Part shown: positions 11,604-24,700 of the stretch, piece by piece
Position numbering within the stretch: position 1 is the first letter of the stretch
How the letters are laid out: the number at the start of each line of letters is the position of its first letter
Assembly (NCBI GenBank): GCA_037013495.1
Contig: CM072801.1
Coordinates: 33,158,001 to 33,222,000 of the forward strand
DNA from: Hippophae tibetana
Taxonomy: Eukaryota > Streptophyta > Magnoliopsida > Rosales > Elaeagnaceae
DNA length: 64,000 bases
Reading direction: 5' to 3'
Made by a program: the position numbers and the translations under genes
Notes under the pieces: generated by a model
Database searches by the model: none
The model's input: the letters and a program-made list of their open reading frames with translations, nothing else
Told to the model about the DNA's origin: nothing

Positions 11604-14508
11604 AACTTTATACGACCAAAACTTTTGACTATGGTATCGTAAGGACTATTATAATATATCAAATTTAAGCTCTTATCGATTCACACAATTAGTGGTAGCC
11701 TCAATAAGGAACTTGAATTATGTACCCAAATCCATCATTTACATCACTTACCTAGGGTTTTAGTTTTTCTCCCAAATTTCCGTTTTACTTAGTTTTAATT
11801 TTATTCAATAGAACTATAAAGGAGATATTTGTGCCGACCATGGGTTCTTTATATATGTGTTCAATAAATCTCTATTTTTCGAAAAAAAAATAGGAGAATA
11901 GTAAAAGAAAGGAGCAACTGTTGAAATTTGAAAAAAAAAACAGAACATTTAATAAATTCTACTTTTAACTTTATACGACTATAACTTTTGACTCGGGTAT
12001 CGTAACGAAAATTATAATATATCAAATCGAAGCTCTTATCGATTCACACAATTATTTCTGGCCTCACTATGGAACCTGAATGATATACCCAAATTCCATA
12101 ATTTACATCACTAACCAAGGGTTTTAGCTTTTTCTCCCAAATTTCCGCTTTACTTACTTTCGATTTTATTCAATAGAGGTCTAAAGGAGATATTTGTTAC
12201 GTCCAAGGTTTCATTATTTATGAGGTCCATAAATCTATATTCTTTGAAATGGAAGTAGGAGAATAGAAAAAGAAAGGAGCAACTGTTGAAATTTTCAATA
12301 AAACAAAACATTTAAGAAATCGAACTTTCAACTTTATACGACCAAAACTTTTGACTATGGTATCGTAAGGACAATTATAATATATCAAATTTAAGCTCTT
12401 ATCGATTCACACAATTAGTGGTAGCCTCAATAAGGAACTTGAATTATGTACCCAAATCCATCATTTACATCACTTACCTAGGGTTTTAGGTTTTTCTCCC
12501 AAATTTCCGTTTTACTTAGTTTTAATTTTATTCAAAAGAATTGTAAAGGAGATATTTGTGCCGACCATGGGTTCTTTATATATGTGTTCAATAAATCTCT
12601 ATTTTTTGAAAAAAAAAGGAGAATAGTAAAAGAAAGAAGCAACTGTTGAAATTTAAAAAAAAAACAAAACATTTGATAAATTCTACTTTTAACTTTATAC
12701 GACTATAACTTTTGACTCGGGTATCGTAACGAAAATTATAATATATCAATTCGAAGCTCTTATCGATTCACACAATTATTTCTGTCCTCACTATGGAACC
12801 TGAATTATATACCCAAATTCCATCATTTACATCACTAACCAAGGGTTTTAGCTTTTTCTCGCAAATTTCCGTTTTACTTACTTTCGATTTTATTCAATAG
12901 AGCTCTAAAGGAGATATTTGTTACGACCAAGGTTTCATTATTTATGAGGTCCATAAATCTATATTCTTCGAAAAGGAAATAGGAGAATAGAAAAAGAAAG
13001 GAGCAACTGTTGAAATTTTCAATAAAACAAAACATTTAAGAAATCGAACTTTCAATTTATACGACCAAAACTTTTGACTATGGTATCGTAAGGACTATTA
13101 TAATATATCAAATTTAAGCTCTTATCGATTCACACAATTAGTGGTAGCCTCAATAAGGAACTTGAATTATGTACCCAAATCCATCATTTACATCACTTAC
13201 CTAGGGTTTTATGTTTTTCTCCCAAATTTTTGTTTTACTTAGTTTTCATTTTATTCAATAGAACTGTAAAGGAGATATTTGTGCCGACCATGGGTTCTTT
13301 ATAAATATGTTCAATATATCTCTATTTTTTGAAAAAAAAAATAGGAGAATAGTAAAAGAAAGAAGCAACTGTTGAAATTTTCAAAAAAAAACAAAACATT
13401 TGATAAATTCTACTCATAACTTTATACGACTATAACTTTTGACTCGGGTATCGTAACGAAAATTATAATATATCAAATCGAAGCTCTTATCGATTCACAT
13501 AAATATTTCTGGCCTCACTGTGGAACCTAAATGATATACCCAAATTCCATCATTTACATCACTAACCAAGGGTTTTAGCTTTTTCTCGCAAATTTCTGTT
13601 TTAATTACTTTCGATTTTATTCAATAGAGCTCTAAAGGAGATATTTGTTACCACCAAGGTTTCATTATTAATGTTTTCCATAAATCTATATTCTTCGAAA
13701 AGGAAAGAGGAGAATAGAAAAATAAAGGAGCAACTGTTGAAATTTTCAATAAAACAAAACATTTAATAAATCGAACTTTCAACTTTATACGACAAAAACT
13801 TTTGACTATGGTATCGTAAGGACTATTATAATATATCAAATTTAAGCTCTTATCGATTCACACAATTAGTGGTAGCCTCAATAAGTAACTTGAATTATGT
13901 ACCCAAATCCATCATTTACATCACTTACCTAGGGTTTTAGTTTTTCTTCCAAATTTTCCGTTTTACTTAGTTTTAATTTTATTCAATAGAACTATAAAGG
14001 AGATATTTGTGCCGACCATGGGTTCCTTATATATGTGTTCAATAAATCTCTATTTTTCGAAAAAAAAATAGGAGAATAGTAAAAGAAAGGAGCAACTGTT
14101 GAAATTTGAAAAAAAAAAACAGAACATTTGATAAATTCTACTTTTAACTTTATACGACTATAACTTTTGACTCGGGTATCGTAACGAAAATTATAATATA
14201 TCAAATCGAAGCTCTTATCAATTCACACAATTATTTCTGGCCTCACTATGGAACCTGAATGATATACCCAAATTCCATCATTTACATCACTAACCAAGGG
14301 TTTTAGCTTTTTCTCGCAAATTTCCGTTTTACTTACTTTCGATTTTATTCAATAGAGCTCTAAAGGAGATATTTGTTACGACCAAGGTTTCATTATTTAT
14401 GAGGTCCATAAATCTATATTCTTCGAAAACGAAATAGGAGAATAGAAAAAGAAAGGAGCAACTGTTGAAATTTTCAATAAAACAAAACATTTAAGAAATC
14501 GAACTTTC
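11604..14508 (+). repeat. Dimers 17-20, second copy of the module
   Basis: A starts are 11604, 12330, 13054 and 13781; B starts are 11967, 12691, 13418 and 14146. This copy matches dimers 11-14 at an offset of about 4,353 bp (6 dimers) from about 11.85 to 14.14 kb. The match breaks in B20, which has cgactataac and cttatcaattc rather than cggctataac and taaaatatc. Local changes include ggacaattataat near 12,376, a one-base loss giving ttcaatttatacg at 13,054, and ttaccaccaagg near 13,651. Confidence 0.9.
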
Positions 14509-17406
14509 AACTTTATACGACCAAAACTTTTGACTATGGGATCGTAAGGACTATTATAATATATCAAATTTAAGCTCTTATCGATTCACACAATTAGTGG
14601 TAGCCGCAATAAGGAACTTGAATTATGTACCCAAATCCATCATTTACATCACTTACCTAGGGTTTTAGGTTTTTCTCCCAAATTTTTGTTTTACTTAGTT
14701 TTAATTTTATTCAATAGAACTGTAAAGGAGATATTTGTGCCGACCATGGGTTGTTTATATATGTGTTCAATAAATCTCTATTTTTTGAAAAAAAAGGAGA
14801 ATAGTAAAAGAAAGAAGCAACTGTTGAAATTTAAAAAAAAACAAAACATTTGATAAATTCTACTCATAACTTTATACGACTATAACTTTTGACTCGATTA
14901 TCGTAACGAAAATTATAATATATCAAATCGAAGCTCTTATTGATTCACACAATTATTTCTAGCCTCACTATGGAACCTGAAGTATATACCCAAATTCCAA
15001 CATTTACATCACTAACCAAGGGTTTTAGCTTTTTCTCGCAAATTTCCGTTTTACTTACTTTCGATTTTATTCAATAGAGCTCTAAAGGAGATATTTGTTA
15101 CGACCAAGGTTTCATTATTTATGTTTTCCATAAATCTATATTCTTCGAAAAGGAAAGAGGAGAATAGAAAAATAAAGGAGCAACTGTTGAAATTTTCAAT
15201 AAAACAAAACATTTAAGAAATCGAACTTTCAATTTATACGACCAAAACTTTTGACTATGGTATCGTAAGGACTATTATAATATATCAAATTTAAGCTCTT
15301 ATCGATTCACACAATTAGTGGTAGCCTCAATAAGGAACTTGAATTATGTACCCAAATCCATCATTTACATCACTTACCAAGGGTTTTAGGTTTTTCTCCC
15401 AAATTTCCGTTTTACTTAGTTTTAATTTTATTCAAAAGAACTGTAAAGGAGATATTTGTGCCGACCATGGGTTCTTTATATATGTGTTCAATAAATCTCT
15501 ATTTTTTGAAAAAAAAAGAGAATAGTAAAAGAAAGAAGCAACTGTTGAAATTTAAAAAAAAAACAAAACATTTGATAAATTCTACTTTTAACTTTATACG
15601 ACTATAACTTTTGACTCGGGTATCGTAACGAAAATTATAATATATCAATTCGAAGCTCTTATCGATTCACACAATTATTTCTGTCCTCACTATGGAACCT
15701 GAATTATATACCCAAATTCCATCATTTACATCACTAACCAAGGGTTTTAGCTTTTTCTCGCAAATTTCCGTTTTACTTACTTTCGATTTTATTCAATAGA
15801 GCTCTAAAGGAGATATTTGTTACGACCAAGGTTTCATTATTTATGAGGTCCATAAATCTATATTCTTCGAAAAGGAAATAGGAGAATAGAAAAAGAAAGG
15901 AGCAACTGTTGAAATTTTCAATAAAACAAAACATTTAAGAAATCGAACTTTCAATTTATACGACCAAAACTTTTGACTATGGTATCGTAAGGACTATTAT
16001 AATATATCAAATTTAAGCTCTTATCGATTCACACAATTAGTGGTAGCCTCAATAAGGAACTTGAATTATGTACCCAAATCCATCATTTACATCACTTACC
16101 TAGGGTTTTAGGTTTTTCTCCCAAATTTTTGTTTTACTTAGTTTTCATTTTATTCAATAGAACTGTAAAGGAGATATTTGTGCCGACCATGGGTTCTTTA
16201 TAAATATGTTCAATATATCTCTATTTTTTGAAAAAAAAAATAGGAGAATAGTAAAAGAAAGAAGCAACTGTTGAAATTTTCAAAAAAAAACAAAACATTT
16301 GATAAATTCTACTCATAACTTTATACGACTATAACTTTTGACTCGATTATCGTAACGAAAATTATAATATATCAAATCGAAGCTCTTATTGATTCACACA
16401 ATTATTTCTAGCCTCACTATGGAACCTGAAGTATATACCCAAATTCCAACATTTACATCACTAACCAAGGGTTTTAGCTTTTTCTCGCAAATTTCCGTTT
16501 TACTTACTTTCGATTTTATTCAATAGAGCTCTAAAGGAGATATTTGTTACGACCAAGGTTTCATTATTTATGTTTTCCATAAATCTATATTCTTCGAAAA
16601 GGAAAGAGGAGAATAGAAAAATAAAGGAGCAACTGTTGAAATTTTCAATAAAACAAAACATTTAATAAATCGAACTTTCAACTTTATACGACAAAAACTT
16701 TTGACTATGGTATCGTAAGGACTATTATAATATATCAAATTTAAGCTCTTATCGATTCACACAATTAGTAGTAGCCTCAATAAGGAACTTGAATTATGTA
16801 CCCAAATCCATCATTTACATCACTTACCTAGGGTTTTAGTTTTTCTTCCAAATTTCCGTTTTACTTAGTTTTAATTTTATTCAAATGAACTGTAAAGGAG
16901 ATATTTGTGCCGACCATGGGTTCTTTATATATGTGTTCAATAAATCTCTATTTTTCGAAAAAAAAATAGGAGAATAGTACAAGAAAGGAGCAACTGTTGA
17001 AATTTGCAAAAAAAAAACAAAACATTTGATAAATTCTACTTTTAACTTTATATGACTATAACTTTTGACTCGGGTATCGTAACGAAAATTATAATATATC
17101 AAATCGAAGCTCTTATCGATTCACACAATTATTTCTGGCCTCACTATGGAACCTGAATGATATACCCAAATTCCATAATTTACATCACTAACCAAGGGTT
17201 TTAGCTTTTTCTCGCAAATTTCCGTTTTACTTACTTTCGATTTTATTCAATAGAGCTCTAAAGGAGATATTTGTTACGACCAAGGTTTCATTATTTATGT
17301 TTTCCATAAATCTATATTCTTCGAAAAGGAAAGAGGAGAATAGAAAAATAAAGGAGCAACTGTTGAAATTTTCAATAAAACAAAACATTTAATAAATCGA
17401 ACTTTC
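14509..17406 (+). repeat. Dimers 21-24, mosaic of module fragments
   Basis: A starts are 14509, 15231, 15953 and 16680; B starts are 14868, 15590, 16317 and 17044. B21 and B23 share cttattgattc, cctgaagtatatacc and ccaacatttac (about 14,940-15,000 and 16,390-16,450) at an offset of 1,449 bp, although the A units before them differ. Dimers 19-21 (13.05-14.9 kb) match dimers 43-45 (30.47-32.3 kb) through cttatcaattc, tatgggatcg, gtagccgcaataagg and gggttgtttat. The block is best explained by several partial exchanges of two dimers. Confidence 0.88.
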
Positions 17407-18133
17407 AACTTTATACGACAAAAACTTTTGACTATGGTATCGTAAGGACTATTATAATATATCAAATTTAAGCTCTTATCGATTCACACAATTAGTAGTA
17501 GCCTCAATAAGGAACTTGAATTATGTACCCAAATCCATCATTTACATCACTTACCTAGGGTTTTAGTTTTTCTTCCAAATTTCCGTTTTACTTAGTTTTA
17601 ATTTTATTCAAATGAACTGTAAAGGAGATATTTGTGCCGACCATGGGTTCTTTATATATGTGTTCAATAAATCTCTATTTTTCGAAAAAAAAATAGGAGA
17701 ATAGTACAAGAAAGGAGCAACTGTTGAAATTTGCAAAAAAAAAACAAAACATTTGATAAATTCTACTTTTAACTTTATATGACTATAACTTTTGACTCGG
17801 GTATCGTAACGAAAATTATAATATATCAAATCGAAGCTCTTATCGATTCACACAATTATTTCTGGCCTCACTATGGAACCTGAATGATATACCCAAATTC
17901 CATAATTTACATCACTAACCAAGGGTTTTAGCTTTTTCTCGCAAATTTCCGCTTTACTTATTTTCGATTTTATTCAATAGAGGTCTAAAGGAGATATTTG
18001 TTACGTCCAAGGTTTCATTATTTATGAGGTCCATAAATCTATATTCTTTGAAATGGAAGTAGGAGAATAGAAAAAGAAAGGAGCAACTGTTGAAATTTTC
18101 AATAAAACAAAACATTTAAGAAATCGAACTTTC
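17407..18133 (+). repeat. Dimer 25, duplicate of dimer 24 over A
   Basis: A25 starts at 17407 and B25 at 17771. The A unit repeats A24 (16680) at 727 bp, sharing ttagtagtagcc, tcaaatgaactg, agtacaagaaagg, gaaatttgc followed by a long A-run, and tatatgactataac at the start of B. The two B units then diverge: B24 has tttccgttttac, gagctc and tgttttcc; B25 has tttccgctttac, gaggtc and gaggtcc. The duplicated tract therefore ends within B, near 17,225 and 17,950. Confidence 0.9.
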
Positions 18134-21100
18134 AACTTTATACGACCAAAACTTTTGACTATGGTATCGTAAGGACTATTATAATATATCAAATTTAAGC
18201 TCTTATCGATTCACACAATTAGTGGTAGCCTCAATAAGGAACTTGAATTATGTACCCAAATCCATCATTTACATCACTTACCTAGGGTTTTAGGTTTTTC
18301 TCCCAAATTTCCGTTTTACTTAGTTTTAATTTTATTCAAAAGAACTGTAAAGGAGATATTTGTGCCGACCATGGGTTCTTTATATATGTGTTCAATAAAT
18401 CTCTATTTTTTGAAAAAAAAAGGAGAATAGTAAAAGAAAGAAGCAACTATTGAAATTTAAAAAAAAACAAAACATTTGATAAATTCTACTCATAACTTTA
18501 TACGACTATAACTTTTGACTCGGGTATCGTAACGAAAATTATAATATATCAAATCGAAGCTCTTATCGATTCACACAATTATTTCTGTCCTCACTATGGA
18601 ACCTGAATGATATACCCAAATTCCATCATTTACATTACTAACCAAGGGTTTTAGCTTTTTCTCGCAAATTTCCGTTTTACTTACTTTCGATTTTATTCAA
18701 TAGAGCTCTAAAGGAGATATTTGTTACGACCAAGGTTTCATTATTTATGAGGTCCATAAATCTATATTCTTCGAAAAGGAAATAGGAGAATAGAAAAAGA
18801 AAGGAGCAACTGTTGAAATTTTCAATAAAACAAAACATTTAAGAAATCGAACTTTCAACTTTATACGACCAAAACTTTTGACTATGGTATCGTAAGGACT
18901 ATTATAATATATCAAATTTAAGCTCTTATCGATTCACACAATTAGTGGTAGCCTCAATAAGGAACTTGAATTATGTACCCAAATCCATCATTTACATCAC
19001 TTACCTAGGGTTTTAGGTTTTTCTCCCAAATTTTTGTTTTACTTAGTTTTCATTTTATTCAATAGAACTATAAAGGAGATATTTGTGCCGACCATGGGTT
19101 CTTTATAAATATGTTCAATATATCTCTATTTTTTGAAAAAAAAAATAGGAGAATAGTAAAAGAAAGAAGCAACTGTTGAAATTTTCAAAAAAAAACAAAA
19201 CATTTGATAAATTCTACTCATAACTTTATACGACTATAACTTTTGACTCGGGTATCGTAACGAAAATTATAATATATCAAATCGAAGCTCTTATCGATTC
19301 ACATAAATATTTCTGGCCTCACTATGGAACCTAAATGATATACCCAAATTCCATCATTTACATCACTAACCAAGGGTTTTAGCTTTTTCTCGCAAATTTC
19401 TGTTTTAATTACTTTCGATTTTATTCAATAGAGCTCTAAAGGAGATATTTGTTACGACCAAGGTTTCATTATTAATGTTTTCCATAAATCTATATTCTTC
19501 GAAAAGGAAAGAGGAGAATAGAAAAATAAAGGAGCAACTGTTGAAATTTTCAATAAAACAAAACATTTAATAAATCGAACTTTCAACTTTATACGACAAA
19601 AACTTTTGACTATGGTATCGTAAGGACTATTATAATATATCAAATTTAAGCTCTTATCGATTCACACAATTAGTGGTAGCCTCAATAAGTAACTTGAATT
19701 ATGTACCCAAATCCATCATTTACATCACTTACCTAGGGTTTTAGTTTTTCTTCCAAATTTTCCGTTTTACTTAGTTTTAATTTTATTCAATAGAACTATA
19801 AAGGAGATATTTGTGCCGACCATGGGTTCCTTATATATGTGTTCAATAAATCTCTATTTTTCGAAAAAAAAATAGGAGAATAGTAAAAGAAAGGAGCAAC
19901 TGTTGAAATTTGAAAAAAAAAAAAACAGAACATTTAATAAATTCTACTTTTAACTTTATACGGCTATAACTTTTGACTCGGGTATCGTAACGAAAATTAT
20001 AAAATATCAAATCGAAGCTCTTATCGATTCACACAATTATTTCTAGCCTCACTATGGAACCTGAATGATATACCCAAATTCCATCATTTACATCACTAAC
20101 CAAGGGTTTTAGCTTTTTCTCGCAAATTTCCGCTTTACTTACTTTCGATTTTATTCAATAGAGGTCTAAAGGAGATATTTGTTACGACCAAGGTTTCATT
20201 ATTTATGAGGTCCATAAATCTATATTCTTTGAAATGGAAGTAGGAGAATAGAAAAAGAAAGGAGCAACTGTTGAAACTTTCAATAAAACAAAACATTTAA
20301 GAAATCGAACTTTCAACTTTATACGACCAAAACTTTTGACTATGGTATGGTAAGGACTATTATAATATATCAAATTTAAGCTCTTATCGATTCACACAAT
20401 TAGTGGTAGCCTCAATAAGGAACTTGAATTATGTACCCAAATCCATCATTTACATCACTTACCAAGGGTTTTAGGTTTTTCTCCCAAATTTCCGTTTTAC
20501 TTAGTTTTAATTTTATTCAAAAGAACTGTAAAGGAGATATTTGTGCCGACCATGGGTTCTTTATATATGTGTTCAATAAATCTCTATTTTTTGAAAAAAA
20601 AAAGAGAATAGTAAAAGAAAGAAGCAACTGTTGAAATTTAAAAAAAAAACAAAACCTTTGATAAATTCTACTCATAACTTAATACGACTATAATTTTTGA
20701 CTCGATTATCGTAACGAAAATTATAATATATCAAATCGAAGCTCTTATCGATTCACACAATTATTTCTAGCCTCACTATGGAACCTGAATGATATACCCA
20801 AATTCCATCATTTACATCACTAACCAAGGGTTTTAGCTTTTTCTCGCAAATTTCCGCTTTACTTACTTTCGATTTTATTCAATAGAGGTCTAAAGGAGAT
20901 ATTTGTTACGACCAAGGTTTCATTATTTATGAGGTCCATAAATCTATATTCTTTGAAATGGAAGTAGGAGAATAGAAAAAGAAAGGAGCAACTGTTGAAA
21001 CTTTCAATAAAACAAAACATTTAAGAAATCGAACTTTCAACTTTATACGACCAAAACTTTTGACTATGGTATGGTAAGGACTATTATAATATATCAAATT

Positions 21101-21762
21101 TAAGCTCTTATCGATTCACACAATTAGTGGTAGCCTCAATAAGGAACTTGAATTATGTACCCAAATCCATCATTTACATCACTTACCAAGGGTTTTAGGT
21201 TTTTCTCCCAAATTTCCGTTTTACTTAGTTTTAATTTTATTCAAAAGAACTGTAAAGGAGATATTTGTGCCGACCATGGGTTCTTTATATATGTGTTCAA
21301 TAAATCTCTATTTTTTGAAAAAAAAAAGAGAATAGTAAAAGAAACAAGCAACTGTTGAAATTTAAAAAAAAAACAAAACATTTAATAAATTCTACTCATA
21401 ACTTAATACGACTATAATTTTTGACTCTATTATCGTAACGAAAATTATAATATATCAAATCGAAGCTCTTATCGATTCACACAATTATTTCTAGCCTCAC
21501 TATGGAACCTGAATTATATACCCAAATTCCATCATTTACATCACTAACCAAGGGTTTTAGCTTTTTCTCGCAAATTTCCGTTTTACTTACTTTCGATTTT
21601 ATTCAATAGAGCTCTAAAGGAGATATTTGTTACGACCAAGGTTTCATTATTTATGAGGTCCATAAATCTATATTCTTCGAAAACGAAATAGGAGAATAGA
21701 TAAAGAAAGGAGCAACTGTTGAAATTTTCAATAAAACAAAACATTTAAGAAATCGAACTTTC
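18134..21762 (+). repeat. Dimers 26-30, third copy of the module plus ccaaggg pair
   Basis: A starts are 18134, 18857, 19585, 20315 and 21039; B starts are 18494, 19222, 19952, 20676 and 21400. From about 17.8 to 21.4 kb this repeats about 7.65-11.25 kb at an offset near 10,158 bp (14 dimers). It includes rare shared forms such as ttacattactaacc, cggctataac, aaaacctttgat and tatggtatggtaagg. The match fails in B30, which has cgaaaacgaaatagg and agataaagaaagg instead of aaatattag. Confidence 0.9.
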
Positions 21763-24700
21763 AACTTTATACGACCAAAACTTTTGACTATGGTATCGTA
21801 AGGACTATTATAATATATCAAATTTAAGCTCTTATCGATTCACACAATTAGTGGTAGCCTCAATAAGGAACTTGAATTATGTACCCAAATCCATCATTTA
21901 CATCACTTACCTAGGGTTTTAGGTTTTTCTCCCAAATTTCCGTTTTACTTAGTTTTAATTTTATTCAAAAGAACTGTAAAGGAGATATTTGTGCCGCCAT
22001 GGGGTCTTTATATATGTGTTCAATAAATCTCTATTTTTTGAAAAAAAAATAGGAGAATAGTAAAAGAAACAAGCAACTGTTGAAATTTAAAAAAAAACAA
22101 AACATTTGATAAATTCTACTCATAACTTTATACGACTATAACTTTTGACTCCATTATCGTAACGAAAATTATAATATATCAAATCGAAGCTCTTATCGAT
22201 TCACACAATTATTTATAGCCTCACTATGAAACCTGAATTAGATACCCAAATTCCATCATTTACATCACTAACCAAGGGTTTTAGCTTTTTCTCGCAAATT
22301 TCCGTTTTACTTACTTTCAATTTTATTCAATAGAGCTCTAAAGGAGATATTTGTTACGACCAAGGTTTCATTATTTATGAGGTCCATAAATCTATATTCT
22401 TCGAAAAGGAAATAGGAGAATAGAAAAAGAAAGGAGCAACTGTTGAAATTTTCAATAAAACAAAACATTTAAGAAATCGAACTTTCAACTTTATACGACC
22501 AAAACTTTTGACTATGGTATCGTAAGGACTATTATAATATATCAAATTTAAGCTCTTATCGATTCACACAATTAGTGGTAGCCTCAATAAGGAACTTGAA
22601 TTATGTACCCAAATCCATCATTTACATCACTTACCTAGGGTTTTAGTTTTTCTCCCAAATTTCCGTTTTACTTAGTTTTAATTTTATTCAATAGAACTGT
22701 AAAGGAGATATTTGTGCCGACCATGGGTTCTTTATATATGTGTTCAATAAATCTCTATTTTTCGAAAAAAAAATAGGAGAATAGTAAAAGAAAGGAGCAA
22801 CTGTTGAAATTTGAAAAAAAAAAACAGAACATTTAATAAATTCTACTTTTAACTTTATACGGCTATAACTTTTGACTCGGGTATCGTAACGAAAATTATA
22901 AAATATCAAATCGAAGCTCTTATCGATTCACACAATTATTTCTAGCCTCACTATGGAACCTGAATGATATACCCAAATTCCATCATTTACATCACTAACC
23001 AAGGGTTTTAGCTTTTTCTCGCAAATTTCCGCTTTACTTACTTTCGATTTTATTCAATAGAGGTCTAAAGGAGATATTTGTTACGACCAAGGTTTCATTA
23101 TTTATGAGGTCCATAAATCTATATTCTTTGAAATGGAAGTAGGAGAATAGAAAAAGAAAGGAGCAACTGTTGAAACTTTCAATAAAACAAAACATTTAAG
23201 AAATCGAACTTTCAACTTTATACGACCAAAACTTTTGACTATGGTATGGTAAGGACTATTATAATATATCAAATTTAAGCTCTTATCGATTCACACAATT
23301 AGTGGTAGCCTCAATAAGGAACTTGAATTATGTACCCAAATCCATCATTTACATCACTTACCAAGGGTTTTAGGTTTTTCTCCCAAATTTCCGTTTTACT
23401 TAGTTTTAATTTTATTCAAAAGAACTGTAAAGGAGATATTTGTGCCGCCATGGGTTCTTTATATATGTGTTCAATAAATCTCTATTTTTTGAAAAAAAAA
23501 ATAGGAGAATAGTAAAAGAAACAAGCAACTGTTGAAATTTAAAAAAAAACAAAACATTTGATAAATTCTACTCATAACTTTATACGACTATAACTTTTGA
23601 CTCGATTATCGTAACGAAAATTATAATATATCAAATCGAAGCTCTTATCGATTCACACAATTATTTATAGCCTCACTATGGAACCTGAATTAGATACCCA
23701 AATTCCATCATTTACATCACTAACCAAGGGTTTTAGCTTTTTCTCGCAAATTTCCGCTTTACTTACTTTCGATTTTATTCAATAGAGGTCTAAAGGAGAT
23801 ATTTGTTACGACCAAGGTTTCATTATTTATGAGGTCCATAAATCTATATTCTTCGAAATGGAAGTAGGAGAATAGAAAAAGAAAGGAGCAACTGTTGAAA
23901 CTTTCAATAAAACAAAACATTTAAGAAATCGAACTTTCAACTTTATACGACCAAAACTTTTGACTATGGTATCGTAAGGACTATTATAATATATCAAATT
24001 TAAGCTCTTATCGATTCACACAATTAGTGGTAGCCTCAATAAGGAACTTGAATTATGTACCCAAATCCATCATTTACATCACTTACCTAGGGTTTTAGTT
24101 TTTCTCCCAAATTTCCGTTTTACTTAGTTTTAATTTTATTCAATAGAACTGTAAAGGAGATATTTGTGCCGACCATGGGTTCTTTATATATGTGTTCAAT
24201 AAATCTCTATTTTTCGAAAAAAAAATAGGAGAATAGTAAAAGAAAGGAGCAACTGTTGAAATTTGAAAAAAAAAAACAGAACATTTAATAAATTCTACTT
24301 TTAACTTTATACGGCTATAACTTTTGACTCGGGTATCGTAACGAAAATTATAAAATATCAAATCGAAGCTCTTATCGATTCACACAATTATTTCTAGCCT
24401 CACTATGGAACCTGAATGATATACCCAAATTCCATCATTTACATCACTAACCAAGGGTTTTAGCTTTTTCTCGCAAATTTCCGCTTTACTTACTTTCGAT
24501 TTTATTCAATAGAGGTCTAAAGGAGATATTTGTTACGACCAAGGTTTCATTATTTATGAGGTCCATAAATCTATATTCTTTGAAATGGAAGTAGGAGAAT
24601 AGAAAAAGAAAGGAGCAACTGTTGAAACTTTGAATAAAACAAAACATTTAAGAAATCGAACTTTCAACTTTATACGACCAAAACTTTTGACTATGGTATG

